Numbered from the stretch's first letter, positions 12,974-28,000 are shown. The stretch: DNA of 64,000 nt from Enoplosus armatus (GCF_043641665.1 NC_092185.1:26192629-26256628), one strand, 5' to 3'. Notes: generated by a model not told the origin, from the letters alone. Made by a program: numbers and translations.

Positions 12974-15412
12974 GTACTAAAAAATGATGATTGATGAAAG
13001 CCAGTTTCTGGTGTGTTGGTATTCTAAATACAAGCCTCCTTTGATCCCGTGCCGGAGTGTGTTTGTGTGAGTGCGTTTTTTTTGCTGTGAGTGATTTTAA
13101 AGTGTGTTTTTTTTCTTTTCGAAAAGAACCACTCTCTCTTGATCAAATGTAACACTTGCCTCCACTGTGGCCTTCGTGCTTTTTTGTAATAATTTGGCCC
13201 TCAGGATAGAGAGAGAGAGAGGGAGAGAGCATACCTTCTCCAAGGCTGGCTGCGCAATCCTCTAAATGTGTTGTTATAATAACAAAAATGTTAAGAAAGC
13301 TGTTTCGCTGAGGTGAAACGACTGATCGCATCGCCTAGGAATGTGGACTTGGTGTTCGTGGTCCCTAGAGGAGGATCCGTAATGGTTTTCTGACCTTTCC
13401 TCCACTGCCTCCGTCAGACAGAAATCGAACCATCTAATGGCAGCTTCACTGCTGATGAGGCAGATCTTCTTCAAATTGTCCAACACCTTTTATTTTGTGT
13501 GGTTTAAAGCACATTGCAGATCAGGAGTTAATAGCGGGGCTTTAGCCAGCAATAGTGCAAACGCAGTCACACACACACACACTCCCATTTCTTTATGTCT
13601 GCGTGTTGCCTCCGAGTGAACCCACCTAAGTGGACTTTGCGTTGGGGCCCTGTGTTTTGGCGGGTGTCGCCGTTCGTTGACGTTAGCGGACTCCCTTTTT
13701 CCAAGCTGCCGTTAGCTTGCGTTGCACACAGTTCGTGCTCGTAGGGGAGCTGAACATGGAACTGAAGAGAGGCTAAGCATTCAGGAGAGCGCATTAACAT
13801 CCGTCATGTCCTTTGGATTTTCCAGGAGAATTCGTTCCGCAGGCTGCTAAAGGCAACCGAGAAAGTCGGGGAGGGTCTCCTTTTTTTAAGCGACGTTACA
13901 CTCCGTTCACACGTTGGCAATAAAAAGCGATTCATACATTTGTTGCACATTGTTACATGTAGTACCTTTAAATAACAATTTTATACTGTCTTTTATTTTG
14001 TACAGCCGCTTGTGCTTAGACAACATCTAAGAGCAAGAAAAAACAAGTTGATACATATAATTAAGGTACTGAAGAAAAGCATCATTTTGTTTTTTTTGTT
14101 TTTTATTATCACAGCTCAGGTTATCGTATTGGCCCGAGGTGGGTTGCGTTTAGGCTGACTGGGCAGTGCTGGTTTTGGCATGATATTGCTGCCTTCTCTT
14201 ACAGCAGATTCAAATGCAAAAAAGCATTTTTTTTTGTGGCTTGAGCCGGCTACTGCCTCTGGTCTTCAAAATTGCCAAAAACTCTGTGCTCACACCCATG
14301 TGCATTTGTATGTTTGAGGAGTATGGCGTCCTTAGTCTGGTGAAAGAACGCAGGCTCTACAAAAGTCATAATCCAAGCACTGTTCAATTTAAAATGGTGT
14401 TGATTTTTTTTTTTAAGTAAAAATTAATAGTAATCAGTGGAAGAAGTTGTGTGAATTTTACATTTCAAAATGGCCTGTTCGATTAAATACAGACAGGTTT
14501 TAATTTCCCAAATTTCAGGACGACGAAAAAAAAAAACCACAAACCCAAACCTTCCTCTCATTCTAAAGACGCTTTTATTTTGTCCTGCAGTGAAACAGTG
14601 GTGGAGGGCACCCTAACCCATCCGTTTGCGCTAACTCTGTCTGAGGAGACCTTATACTGGACCGACTGGCAGACCCGCTCCATCCACGCCTGTAACAAAC
14701 ACAAGGGGGACAAAACCAGAGAGATCCTCAGTGGGATTTACTCTCCTATGGACATCCAGGTCCTGGAGCCCTATCGACAGCCGTACAGTAAGTCAAATGT
14801 TGTTTATGCACAGCACAGTGCATATGCATTAGAGTGAACAACAACATGAATATGGTTCTGCAACACTTTCTACAGTATGGTTATTGTTTTGTGTAGCCGT
14901 GTCGTCTCTCTAGTACATCAAATCTGCACAATGTCACCTTTTCAGAAAGAAAAAACAATGGACTATAACAATGAGAAGCTAATCATTTTTTTTTTTTTTT
15001 GGTGTCACTTCAGTCCAGACTTCCTGTAGTGAGGATAATGGAGGCTGTAGTCATCTCTGCCTGCTCTCTCCAGTCCAGCCGTTCTACAGCTGCGCCTGCC
15101 CCACTGGAGTCCAGCTTAAACCCGATGGAAAGACATGCAAACCAGGTACGAATGCTATTCACACCAGCATGACCGCAAACTAATCAGCTACTGGTAATCC
15201 GCGTAGACTGTATATACAGTCTGCGCAGTGGTGATGGGGGGGGGGGGGTGGAGCCACGGGGTTGAGGTCACGCCCATACAAAAATAGGAAAACCTGTGAG
15301 AGGTGCACTGATAACTGCTACCAATGTGTACCAATACAAATCATATAGGTATGGATTTTACTTTTAAACAAGTTGTTAAAGGGTAACTACACCTTCAAAT
15401 TCTGCTAGAACC

Positions 15413-15443
<31 letters not shown>

Positions 15444-15921
15444 GCAGATTTTAAAAATGGAAGGACTGTGGGAAGGAAGTGGACTGTGAATTAAGTTTTG
15501 TTTTTTTTTGTCATGGATTTTTTTGAAGGGATTCAGATTTGATAAGCAACCTGAGATGCTGGAATCAGAGTTGTTGCATTCTATTGAAAAACCAACCCAA
15601 GCACTGGATACACAGAGCAATTAGTACTTGCTGTTGCTGACCTCCATTACCATTGTCATTGGAATATATCAGCTTGACAATAAGTAAAAAGGACCTCTCC
15701 AGTAGCTTAGAGTAGGACATTAACTGACCAGCCGCCATGTTGATTCCCACGATGCTGAAACAATAGAGCCTTATTCTGCAAAAACACAACACTGTGTTAG
15801 AGTGTGTCTGTGTCTGTTAGGCTGTGTTATGTGAATATATTAAATTTGAATGAAGCATGCCAACCAATCACTTAGCCACTGTTGACAATAAAAACAACAA
15901 TGCTCTATTGTGTCAGCCTGC

Positions 15922-15971
<50 letters not shown>

Positions 15972-18900
15972 TTTGTGTCTGTGCTTCTAATTTGTTTTGC
16001 TTGGTTGGTTAAATTGAAGGCGTTTGTTATTGCGCTGCCAGCAGAGAGAGAGAGTGTGTGTGTGTGTGTGTCACTGTTTGTCAGAGGTCTTTAAGTGTCC
16101 CAATGAAGTCAAGCGGAGACAAGAGTGGAATCACAGATGTTTTCAAACCCCCCCCCCCTTCCGCCTCAGTCATTTAGGTAACGATGGAACAACTTTCATT
16201 GTCAAATCTGATTGGTGCCAAGGCTGAGAGATGCCAGATATTGATTGGTTGTGAAAGTGCAGCTGGAAGTGAGAGGCAGAAAGATTTACATGATTTGAAG
16301 AACCATGTGTTTTTTTATATATGACATTATTCTACATATCGGAGATTACATACTATGTGTTGTATAATGTGCTATTCGGGAGCGCGCACTTTAATTACAG
16401 ATCATTTATTGTCTTGTAGGTTATATAAAATGTAGATTTTTATGGACCTACTTGAAATGTCAGCATTATGTCTGCTACGCAGTCACGGCTTTGTCTTAAG
16501 ATCCAAGTGAACTGATCCGAAATCTGAGACGAGAAAGAAAGATGAGGCAGATAGGGGAGTAGAAGACACTTTGAACTGCTTTAAATGCGAGCTCTCCGGA
16601 GTCAGAGGTGTGAGAGACAAAAGAAAAAACAGTTAATTGTCTCCCATGAGGTGAGTTTGGCTCTTGTTAAATCTGAACCAACAGCCAACAACACTGTGGA
16701 TGATCCCTCAGGACAGCAGAGCCCTTTGTTTCCAGACTGGATGGCAAAAAAAAAAAAAAAAGGGGGATAATAGCGGAGCTTGGCATAGGCTTGAAATCTT
16801 TTTCACCACAGATAGATTGATGTGTTTGGAATTGGTTTCTATGACTGTATTTGTTTGTAGGACTTTATTATCAGCCTGTATTGCTGCTCTTTTCCATCAT
16901 GGCGGTTACTGGGGTCTAACCCTCACCCTTCATTAGGCAGCGGTGGAGAGTAACTAAGTACATTTACTCAAGTAAAGTACATAAGCGCAATCTTGAGGTT
17001 TTACTTGTGTATTTACAATTTATTCTACTTCATAGTTCTACTCCACTATATTTAAATGGCAAGAATTGTGCTTTTTACTGCACTGCCTCTATTTCACACC
17101 TATAGTTACTAGTTGCTTTTCAGATTAAGAAACGTATGATAAGAATATAAAATACAATGAAGATTAAACAATGTTTCAGATGTTTATGTGTTGTTAGCAG
17201 TTCCACCCAAAGAGACATTTGGCCTCTAAACCTCTCAGATTGTTTCAGTTTGAGGCCCAAAGATGTCGAATCAATATAATAATGTTGCGAATATTAATAT
17301 GGAGGTCACTGAGGACATTTCACTGCACAACAGCTGCTTTTATTGCTGACATATTGCTACATTTAGCTGATAATACTTCTGTACTTTTACTGAAGTGGAA
17401 TTCTTCTTGTAATGAAGTATTTTTTACATTGTTTTATAGTTACTTTTACGTAAGTGAAGGATTTTAGTACTTCTTCCACCACTGCTATTCGGGCCTGTTC
17501 AGGTTAAACACATTTTCTATCGCGTCTAATATCCTTGGGTTAATTCGGGTTGGGTCCAACTGTGCTCTGGTACAAGTCGGATCAGGCCTCTCCTTTAATA
17601 GGAAAAAAGAATTTATGCATGTCGTGTTTGGGTAGGTTTGCTATGGGTCTGGGAGCTAATGTTAGCTGCAAAGGCTAAAGTATGCAGCTGTCAGCAGTAT
17701 CATTAGGGGTCAACAGTCTGATATCAAGGCCTTGTTAGACATGACTTACCTGCAGTTTGTCATTATAACCACAAGTGGACAACCATATAACTGGTATCAA
17801 TAAAAATAATGTCACTTTTGAATGTTATAATTATTTGCTGGAAGAAATCCCAACACATCCAACACCTCTATTAGCTAAGTTTTAGCAAGACAGAAATGGG
17901 CAATATCATATTGTAGAAATGGTGTTATTTTAAGGCTGAAATTGTTTTTTAAAAAATCACCACTATGCTGGCGTTCATATGCAGTAAATCCATGAGCTCG
18001 AAGTAATACCAGCTGTGTCAGAGCTAGATCAACTCTGTCACAAAGCCTCCAGTTAGCACTTTTAACACTTAAATAAATATATATATCTAAATATATAAAT
18101 AATACAACTTGTCTGGTCTTTTTAGGAGCAGAGCAGGTTTTGCTGCTGGCTCGACGGACTGACCTGAGGAGAATCTCACTGGACCTGCCAGACTTCACCG
18201 ACATAGTGCTACAGGTAAACACACGGGCACACGTACACAGGCTTATCAGCCCTGTCTTCTTGCACTCTCGTGTTCATCGATGCTCCTCTGCTCGTGCAGG
18301 TTGATGACATTCGCCATGCCATAGCGATAGACTACGACCCGGTTGAGGGTTACGTCTATTGGACAGATGATGAGGTCCGGGCCATCCGGCGATCCCACAT
18401 CGACGGCAGCAATGCCATGATGCTGGTTACCACGGAAATCAACCACCCAGATGGCATTGCTGTCGACTGGGTGGCCAGAAACCTGTACTGGACTGACACT
18501 GGTACTGACCGGATTGAGGTACATCTGACACTTTGTGTTGTATTTATTGTAGGAAGCTGTCTACACTGTTGTTTACTTTGTTACATCACGTCATTTATGG
18601 AATTTTAAAAACCACTGTTTGAGTCATCTGTCATCTACAATACTGACTGTATTCACCGATCTAAATGGACCACGAACCAGTCGATGGCCCGATTCTAAAG
18701 TTACGAAACGGTTGACTGAAGCTTTGATGCTAATTCTGCACAGCCTCTCGTAAAAGGTCAAAGGTCAACGCAACACTCTCGCGCCACAAGATTAACATTA
18801 GCGTAGTGTTGCTTGCGAGGTCCAACAACGCCGACACAGTTTACAGTGCACCATCAAATCTAAAGTTTGGAAGACGTTTGTATTTTGTAAGAAGTAAGGA

Positions 18901-20362
18901 ACATTGGACCAAAGTCTGGCCATTTGTAAGGTCTGTAGAACAGCAATTAAAATACCTGTTTGATTAGTCTTTGGAGCCTTGTTCGAGGAAACGTGTCACA
19001 TTGGCTACTAACAGTCGCATTTTGAACGTTTGCTTGTTGTTACATAATTTGTTGTCAGTCTGTTTGAGCATTAAAAATACTTGGGATTCCCTGGTCTTTT
19101 ATGAAATATACAGTATGTAATTATTATTTGAATGGAAAATGAATGCCTACATTAAACAAATGTTAAGACCTGTATCAGATTGTATCGTATCGCATCGAAT
19201 CGTTCTGTATTGAAAATGTATCGTTCCTGAATCGTATGGTAGATCAGATCAGATCAGATCAGATCAGAAATACTTTATTGATCCCCGGGGGGAAATTGTA
19301 CAGTACCGGTGCTCCCATTCAGAGTAGAAAGTAGCATAATTTAGAGCTAAAAGTATGTACAAAATATAAAAACAAGAAATAGAAAATAAAAAATATACAC
19401 ATTTACAGTATACACCCCTACTGACCGAGTACACCATCCCTGCTCATGATGTCATCTTATATGGCTTGATGAATGAAAATACATGTAGTCCCATTCAGAC
19501 CTCACTAGTTTATCCCTGTGCAGTTTAACACACAAAACAACCAACATGATTCTTAATAATAATGAAAAAAAATTACCAAAGAAAAATAATGTGTAATATT
19601 AACAATGTTGTGCTGTAAAATATGTACGTATGTGTATTCCAGGTTACCAGGTTGAACGGAACCTCTCGGAAAATTTTGATTTCTGAAAACCTGGATGAAC
19701 CCAGAGCCATTGTCCTGGACCCTGTTAATGGGTAGGTGTTAGCGCATGCATTGGAGTTAGCCCTCCTGTGCAGTGTAGTGCTGTAGCTACCACTGATGTT
19801 TTTTTCCTGACAATTCTGAGGAATTTTCCCTCTACAATTAAAAATGAATCCTCTGTGGCTATTTTAGGGGCAGAATTCCAGAATATTTAGACTCAATACA
19901 TTTAGTTTTGGCTAAATATATTCCACTTCCACAAAAATCCCATTTCTGACTACTTTGAGGCCAAAAAGCCAGTGTGGACAAGACTTTGTAGCAGCATTCA
20001 TGATGTTCATGGTTTGGAAATAAAAGACAAACATAAAGTTTGAATATTTGATACTTGATTATCTGATATCTGATATTGCATGTCTGATTTACATATCAGC
20101 TAGGAAATGTGTAAAGCTGGAAGTAAGTTCCGTCTTCCTCCGTTGCCTCTGTCAATCTCAGCTACATGTACTGGACCGACTGGGGCGAGCATCCCAAGAT
20201 CGAGCGGGCCAACCTGGACGGAACGGACCGGGTGGTTCTGCTCAACAGCTCTCTGGGCTGGCCCAATGGACTGGCTGTAGATTACACTGCGGGGAAGCTA
20301 TACTGGGGAGACGCTAAAACCGACAAGATAGAGGTAGGTTTAATAGCAGTCTACACAACATC

Positions 20363-20395
<33 letters not shown>

Positions 20396-23300
20396 TTCCC
20401 CCAGCTGCCTCTCCACTGGGAGACAGGACAGAAAGGAAAAGGGGCGAAATCTGAAAAAGATGAGGTGGAATGAGGAGAAATTAGATGTGTGTGCGTGCAT
20501 TTTCATAGTGAGCCAAGGGAATGTGGAGTTATGCAATAGCTGGACAGACTTACGCACCATTGTGTTAGATTGTCATCTGGTCTGGTCTGCTGGTCCGATG
20601 TGAGCTGGCCTGTCTAGTTTTTGTCTGCTCTGGTTTGGTGTGGTCTGTACTGGTCTAGTCAAAGGAAAATAGATGAGTTCACACACAATTTGACTGGGGT
20701 GATCTCAAACGTCAACTCTAGCACCATCCAGATAGACGCAGTCACTGAAAATAAGCTCTGTGGCTCAAATTGCACAGCTGGTCTCAGATGAGGTACAATC
20801 TTATTCCAGTTATTCCAGAGGGGCTTGTGCCAATGATCGCAGTTGATTAATTTCTCGATCGTCGCCTGGTTACAAAAATTCAGAGGTGCACAACCGAGCG
20901 CCGCGACAGCTTGCGGAGCCTTCGGCATGACGCGAAGACGTCATATTTTGGGACACTACACTACACTATCAGGGACACTACGGCGGCCGTGAATCCAGCT
21001 TGAGTCGACTCGCATTTTGTCGAATCACTGTACTTTGTTCTGTTTTTTTTAGCTGCGTCATTGTCTGAGAAGGTTTCTGGCCCGAGGATGCTTAAATGGC
21101 TGAAATGCATGTGAGTGTAGTAGTAGAGTCATGTTTATACTGGAAGGAAAGCTTTGAACCGGCATTAAAACTCTTGTCAAGCGCTCCTAACTCTAACCCT
21201 CGGTCAGCTTGACAGCCAGAGCGTTAAAAAACCCCCCCACAGAATTCCCACATTTCCCCCCTTCTGTAGATATTTTTCTACATTTCGTTAATGCGTTGCT
21301 CAGTTGAGAAAGCAGTAACAGTCACATTAACTTGTCTGTTTTGGAGCCCAGGAGGTCTCCACACCTCAGTGTGAGGGGCAGGGCTGGGGGGTGGGGGTTG
21401 TTGTTCTTATTGCCCTTCCCCCTCTCCCCAAGACTTCCCTAGCTCTAAAGCAGGTGCTCTCCATTCTCCCTCAGTATGTCAATATCACACACTATGTCTC
21501 TTTTACATCACAATAACTACATGTCCTTCTGCCCCCCCCCCCACTTTCAGCTTGTTGCTACTCTTTGATTGGTATTCTTATTCTTTCCACTTCTTGCTCC
21601 TCAGCATTTGTCTCTGATTCACTCAGGTTATCGTGGTTGAGGCTGTGATTTTGGTTGTTGTGGCGTGTGCAGAATTGCGCGAGTTTACTGGTGTTAACAT
21701 ATTTTCATAGCAGCAGAGAGAGGAAGAGAAAAGACTGGGACAAAATAGTGAATGCCTGAGCTTTCTGGCTGAATGCTTACCAATTGAAAGGGGGTGGCTG
21801 CTCTCTCTCTCTCTCCCTCTCTCTCTTTTGCTCGCTCGCTCTCTGTCAGGGTGAAAGGACCCACCTCAAAGGGCTTTTTTTTCACGTTTCAGCCTTGTTT
21901 TTATCCTGTTGAAAAGAAATTGCTGCTGGGTGTGAAGACATTTCCATTGTATGTCTGCCTGCGTCTCTCTTTGTGTGTGTGTGTGTGTGTGTGTGTAGTC
22001 TTTTTTTTTTTTTTGTTCAGTGTTTGTTATTACACACATGCACGCAGGTTTAGGCCCAACGCCCACTGTAAGATCTTAAGCCATGTCCCATTTGTCAAAT
22101 TTACACCTTGATAACAGTACATTCACTGAGTTAGGAGGAGAATTCTTATTCATGTAGTATTGTCGTAACACTGTCAAAGCAGCGGTCCCGAGAGAAGCTA
22201 GGACAGATGAGGGAACCCCGTATACTAGCAAAACCCCAAGCAGAACCAGAGCTTATAATATACATCACAGCAGAGAGAGAAGGCTCTTGTGGTGAAGCGA
22301 CAGGAGAGAGAAATTGATGCATTCTTGTGTTTCGTTGATGACGACATACTGCAAATGGTGATGGAAAAAAACACTAACAATTATGTATGTAACAAATGCG
22401 TACTGTGGAAGCCAGTTGACAAAGATGAAATGAAGGTTTGTCCTGGGGGTTCTGTATCTACATGGTATTTATCTTGCACAGCATGAGATCTCAGTGGGAG
22501 ACCAATCTTCAAACATGCATTCAGTCATCAAAAGTCTTGAGCAAACTATGGCATTCCATAGAGATTTGATGACCGGGGACGCATGTAAGGCCAGAGTGGG
22601 ACAAATGACAAATATGCTGCATTTCAACATTCTGTGGAATGTGTTCGTTGAAAACTGTAGAGCAAATGATGCAGTTGGTAAATTCATGACCACAGATGGA
22701 ACAGCTCATCCTGTTCAGAGGACGCTGCGGGTTTTTCGGCAATAGTGTGTTGCAGGGATGACGCATTTTTGTAGGCAAACCTGGAAGTTAGCATCGCCCT
22801 GACGCCTACGCTGTGTGGCAAAACAAAAGTTTATGATACTTACATGTTTTGTTCAGTAAGATAATCTTCACTTTTATGATTTTTGAAGTGTAAATGGAAT
22901 CGCCAGAAGTAAAAAGCTAACGTAAGGCTATAAAGGAACTACAGCACGGTCGCATTACTTCAACGTCACCACCGCTAAGCTTCACTTTGAGGAGAATATA
23001 GATAGATATAGATATATAGACAGATAGATATAGAGTATAAACACAATGAGGCTGTAAAGGCGGACTAGTGAGTAGATGACTTTCCGTTAATGTCCGCGAC
23101 AACCTCTGTAGTCTCATTTAGCCGCTTGTTAGCAACCGCCTTTTTTAAGACACGTAAAATCTTCAAAATTCGCGAGTGGGGGTATCTACTGACGTATTTT
23201 ATGTGGTAGAACAAAACGTGTAAATCTCTTAAGCTTGTGTTTACCACAGACCTTCTTTCAAGCATCTAACCAAAAACCCCATTGACTTCCAGACGAGGGA

Positions 23301-24714
23301 ACCGGAAGTGTAAAAATGCTGACTCATTTCACTCTATGTATGCCCAAGAAACCAGACAAATACGGGATGAAACTGTTTCTGATGTGTGATGTTGCAAAGG
23401 TGTACACATTCAGTGGTTTGTGGCTGTGAAGGTGGACAACAGTACGCCGGCCTGACACGGAATGTTGCGAAGGCATTGGCGGGGCCGGTACACAACTCGG
23501 GCATGAGTTTTGCCAGGAGCAAGCAGTGGTGCCTTGTGTCGCAAAGAAGGGAAAAGTAGTCATTCCGCTGTCCAGCATGCATGACAATAAGGAGGTTGTG
23601 AGAGATCTGGAAAGCCTACGAAGCTCATAGAATGTAACAAGACAAAGGGCGCTGTGGACCGCGTGGACCAGCTATGTCACAACTACAGTAGAGAACAAAG
23701 CGCTGGCCTACTTCCCCAACTGCCTCGACCTTGCTACTATAAATGCACGAGTGGCTTTCCCGGCCAAATTTCCAACTTGGGAAGCCAGAAGATCTCACGG
23801 GCATTGCATTTTCCTGGAAAACCTTGGGGCTTGAGTGGGCTGTGGCTGGAGAAGAGGAATAAGGTGCCGCGGCTCCCAAAAGCTACGACGGATCCTCTAA
23901 AAGTTTGTGGGTTTTTCCAGAAAGCGGAGGCGCTCCAGTTGAGGAGGAGATGCCGCTGTCAATCCAAGCCCGACTGCCACCGACCATGTTGCAATGGTGA
24001 CTGTGATTTCTAGTTACTAGTTGTGCCGACTATTTTTGAATTTGGTGCCAGTCTATGAGAAGTTACTAGCTTATTTCGCTAACGACCTGAGGTATGTCGG
24101 ACTGTTTGGAAAAACACCCCCCCATTTTAAGGGTTAAAGGTATATTCTGACAATTTGACTTTTGTCTCACTTGAATACTTGATAATTGTTTAAGCAAAGA
24201 TGGCGACCATTTGATGGGCCCAGGTTCTTTAAATGTGAGAATTGGTTGGTCACAGTGAATTGAATACGTTTTGGATTTTGGGTTGTTGGTCTCGGGTTTT
24301 GTGATCAGCGTTGTTCATTGTTTTCTGACACAAACCAAACAATGAATCAATGAATTGAGAACATAATACATTTTTTTTTAAAAATAGTTCAAATTCAAAC
24401 GCTCACCAAAAATGTGTGTTTTGGAGATTCTGGAGCTAAGAGACCATGTCACATAATTAATAGGTTATTATTGTTTAGTTTAGGAGGCAATGTCTTTGAC
24501 ATATCATATTATTTACTGGATACTGGACTTGGATATTTGGATTGTACTTCTACTTCAGATAATGTTCAGTGTGTGTGTGTGTGTGTGAAGTGAGCCTGCC
24601 AAACAGCAGAAAACTGAACAGCGCCCAGCATTTTACCTTTTGAAAGAGAGAAGAGAGAGAATGATAAATGACTGAGGCAGACTGAAGACTTTGTCCAAGA
24701 ACACTGGAGGAATG

Positions 24715-24757
<43 letters not shown>

Positions 24758-24875
24758 GCTCAGTCTTTTTTAAAGAAATCTGACTCCCCCTCTGCAACCT
24801 CCCACCTCCTTGTCTGTGGAAAAAAAAAACCCTCTGAAGTTACCGCACAGCCCCCCCCCCCTTTTTGAAAAGGAG

Positions 24876-24913
<38 letters not shown>

Positions 24914-25054
24914 TGTGTGAGTGTTGAGCTGCTTTGACTGATGTGTTGCTTTCTCTGCACACGCAGCACACGAAACGGCTGCTTTGTTGTAATTATGCAG
25001 ATTGACTATGTGTAGTGCCATTCAATCACACTCCAGAGCCATATGGAAACTGCT

Positions 25055-25099
<45 letters not shown>

Positions 25100-28000
25100 G
25101 CGTGCAGTAGAACAGGGAGATGTATATGGTGGAATTTCCCCTGCTTAAGGCCCTGCACCTTGTTTCAATAGTCTAGCTAGTCTCCTTGCCTGTGTCTTGT
25201 TTCTGAAACCGTCCAGCTAAACGGGCTAAGTCTCTACAACAACAACAACAACAACAACTGAGACATGCTGAATGTGAATCATCCATCTCGAATCCCTAAC
25301 CCTACCCTGATGAGCTCCTCTGGACTGGTTAATCACAAAAGCAATCAGATGATATATCTACAAATGTAAAGTAGAAGGAGCCTTTATCCGGTTGAGAAAA
25401 AGGTGGTTAGAGGAGGGTTGAAACCACAAATCATATAGGCTCGAAAAACATCACAGCAAGCTCAATAGACCATATTCACTCGGCAGCCATTTTCCTCTGA
25501 TGTCACGCTCAGGGTGGGAAGCTCAAACGCTGTTATCATGTCGTGCTGCTGTGTTCCAGGTTGCAAAATCGTATAAACGTCGGGAATCTGACAAATCGTT
25601 ATCATTAGGCTGCTTCCCGATCATACAACAGCTCAATGTTAATGATTCTGATCAATCTCAAGTTTGTGCCAATTTAAACAATTTATTGAACATTCATATG
25701 GAGAGTATTGATAAAGGCACTCTTTCTCCTACAATAATGCAAGGGTTCATTACTCTTATCGCAAAAGCTACAAAAAAACTTGATATGGGTTGAACATTTG
25801 CATCCAGTTCGTAATGATTACAAACTTTTCACATTAATCTTAATCTTAAAATGTGGTAAGTCAAGTGGCAGAGGCATCAGGCTTACACCTCAATACTAAT
25901 AAATGTGAAGCACTAGCAATTAAAGATTGTATATCCAAGTCAATAAATGGCATTTCTCAAACAGAAGGCAACGCGTCAAGGAATTGTTTAAACCAAAGAT
26001 CAACAAACTAGATTCTCCCCTTGATATTCTTTTATGCTCTTGTGCAAAGCAAATTCCCCAGGTGGCTGTGGCTTGCAAAGAGATCTGACATTAAAAGGAA
26101 GGCCTTTACTCACTAAAGCCGAAGGTATTTCAAGGTTAACTCACCCAGTTTATCTTGATAAAAAGCTTTAACTGTTTGGATTTTTCTACACAGAATACAT
26201 TTAAAATCTATTGGCTTTTTAAAAACATCCTGAGTCAGTTTGGAACCTTGTACCAATTTTTGTGTTGTCTAAATTAGGTGGCCTTTCTTTCTAATGGTCG
26301 CTTTGACCAAAAGTGTCTTTAAAGTTATGAAGAGTTAACATCAGAATGTAATTTTCTTATTGAGAATTTATCTCTGTTACACATCTACATACCATCTGGG
26401 TTTCCACTGTTATTTAAGGATACAGCTTAAAAAAATAACAAGCTGGCAGTCACCCTGGTAACATCACTTCTTCCTTTGTGATGATGTCATATAGCATGTC
26501 ATAGAATGTTGCCTTTGATGCTGCACTGCTACACTGAAGGCAACATTCTGTTCTACATAAGCCTCTACAAGAGATTTGATTTAACCAGAGACCTGACTAC
26601 AGTTATAACTATAACTGCTGCATTATAACTACTGCAACCATTTAAAACTATCGCACAGATGGAGCAGGAGAGTGTCATCATTAGGGCTCTAAGGGCCGAG
26701 AACACTATGTACAAACAACACAATGAGGCTCAACGCCATGACAATCATATCCTTCATAAACGCATAGAGCGGCTCCAAAAGCAGATTGCGAAGATGGCTC
26801 ATCCTCTGCAGTACTGTGAGGAGAATCAGACCCTACTCCACCTAATAGAGAACCAGAAAAATGAAAAAAATACAGACATAGAGGCCATGAGTCAACAAAT
26901 GGAAGCCCTCAATGATCAGATTCGGGTGCTGAAGGAAGAAAGACAGGCCCAGGAGAAGAACACTCATGAGCTTGAGCAAAAATATAATGACATAAAAGAA
27001 GGAAAAGAGACCATGAGGCATGAGACTGAAGCCCTGAGGCAAAACATTCAGGAGCTAAACACAAAGCTGCGAGATGGAATTGACAAGTTTAATGTACTGC
27101 TGGAAGAAAAAGAGGCCCAGCAGCAGAACATTCATGAGCTTGAGCAAAAATATAATGACATAAGAGAAGGAAAAGAGACCATGAGGCATGAGACTGAAGC
27201 CCTGAGGCAAAACATTCAGGAGCTAAACACAAAGCTGCGAGATGGAATTGACAAGTTTAATGTACTGCTGGAAGAAAAAGAGGCCCAGCAGCAGAACATT
27301 CATGAGCTTGAGCAAAAATATAATGACATAAGAGAAGGAAAAGAGACCATGAGGCATGAGACTGAAGCCCTGAGACAAAACATTCAGGAGCTAAACACAA
27401 AGCTGCGAGATGGAATTGACAAGTTTAATGTACTGCTGGAAGAAAAAGAGGCCCAGCAGCAGAACATTCATGAACTTGAGCAAAAATATAATGACATAAA
27501 AGAAGAAAATACAAAGCTCCAAAGTGAACATAACTTGGCTGCTGAGGTGGAGGGGAAACTTTCAGGGGACCTGAAACACCTTAAAGAAACAGTCAATGAT
27601 GAAGACAATCAGCTCAGGGCCCTTGATGAAAAATATAAAACAGAGAAAGAGGCCACGAGCCAAATAGATGCTTTGCAGCTAGAAATCCAGGGGCTCAGAG
27701 AAAACCTTCAAAAAAAGCTCTCCTCAGAGACTGAGAGTGAAGCTCAGCATCTCAGACATAGAGTCCGCTACTTGGACAAACGGTGTTCAACAGAGAAACA
27801 GCAGAAAGATGCCTTGAAGAAGGAAAAGGCTGTTCTGCATTGGACAATGAAGGAGCTGGAGAATTTGGCGCTGAAACTGATGGAAGAGTATGACGAAATC
27901 TTAGAGCTTAAAACGAAGCTCCATGAAATGTCAACTCAACAGCTTGAGCTTGAGAAGGAGCACATGAGGCAAAAATATGATTCTATGCAGAAAGAAATTC

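Larger units (their letters stand above)
9057..14590 (+). other. lrp5 intron 3 (5.5 kb); no gene
   Basis: Between exons 3b and 4. Contains GT/CA microsatellites (9073-9104, 11616-11674, 12763-12795, 12924-12967), a G16 run (11157-11172) beside a fragment resembling a LINE tail (tgttgatccctgaggcaaac at 11106), and otherwise unrecognised sequence. The small open frames are made by the microsatellites. Confidence 0.7.

Noticed and set aside
12635..12980. Frames with Cys-Val and Thr-His repeats
   Set aside because: Microsatellite artefacts, as above.
12985..13030. tgatgattgatgaaag as a possible C/D snoRNA box C
   Set aside because: No D box or terminal stem within a suitable distance.
22981..23045. 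GATA/ATAG repeat as a possible regulatory site cluster
   Set aside because: It is an internal simple repeat of the MITE; the sister copy has a matching TA/TATC tract.
25300..25320. ccctaaccctaccctg, telomere-like
   Set aside because: Too short and imperfect to be an interstitial telomere tract.
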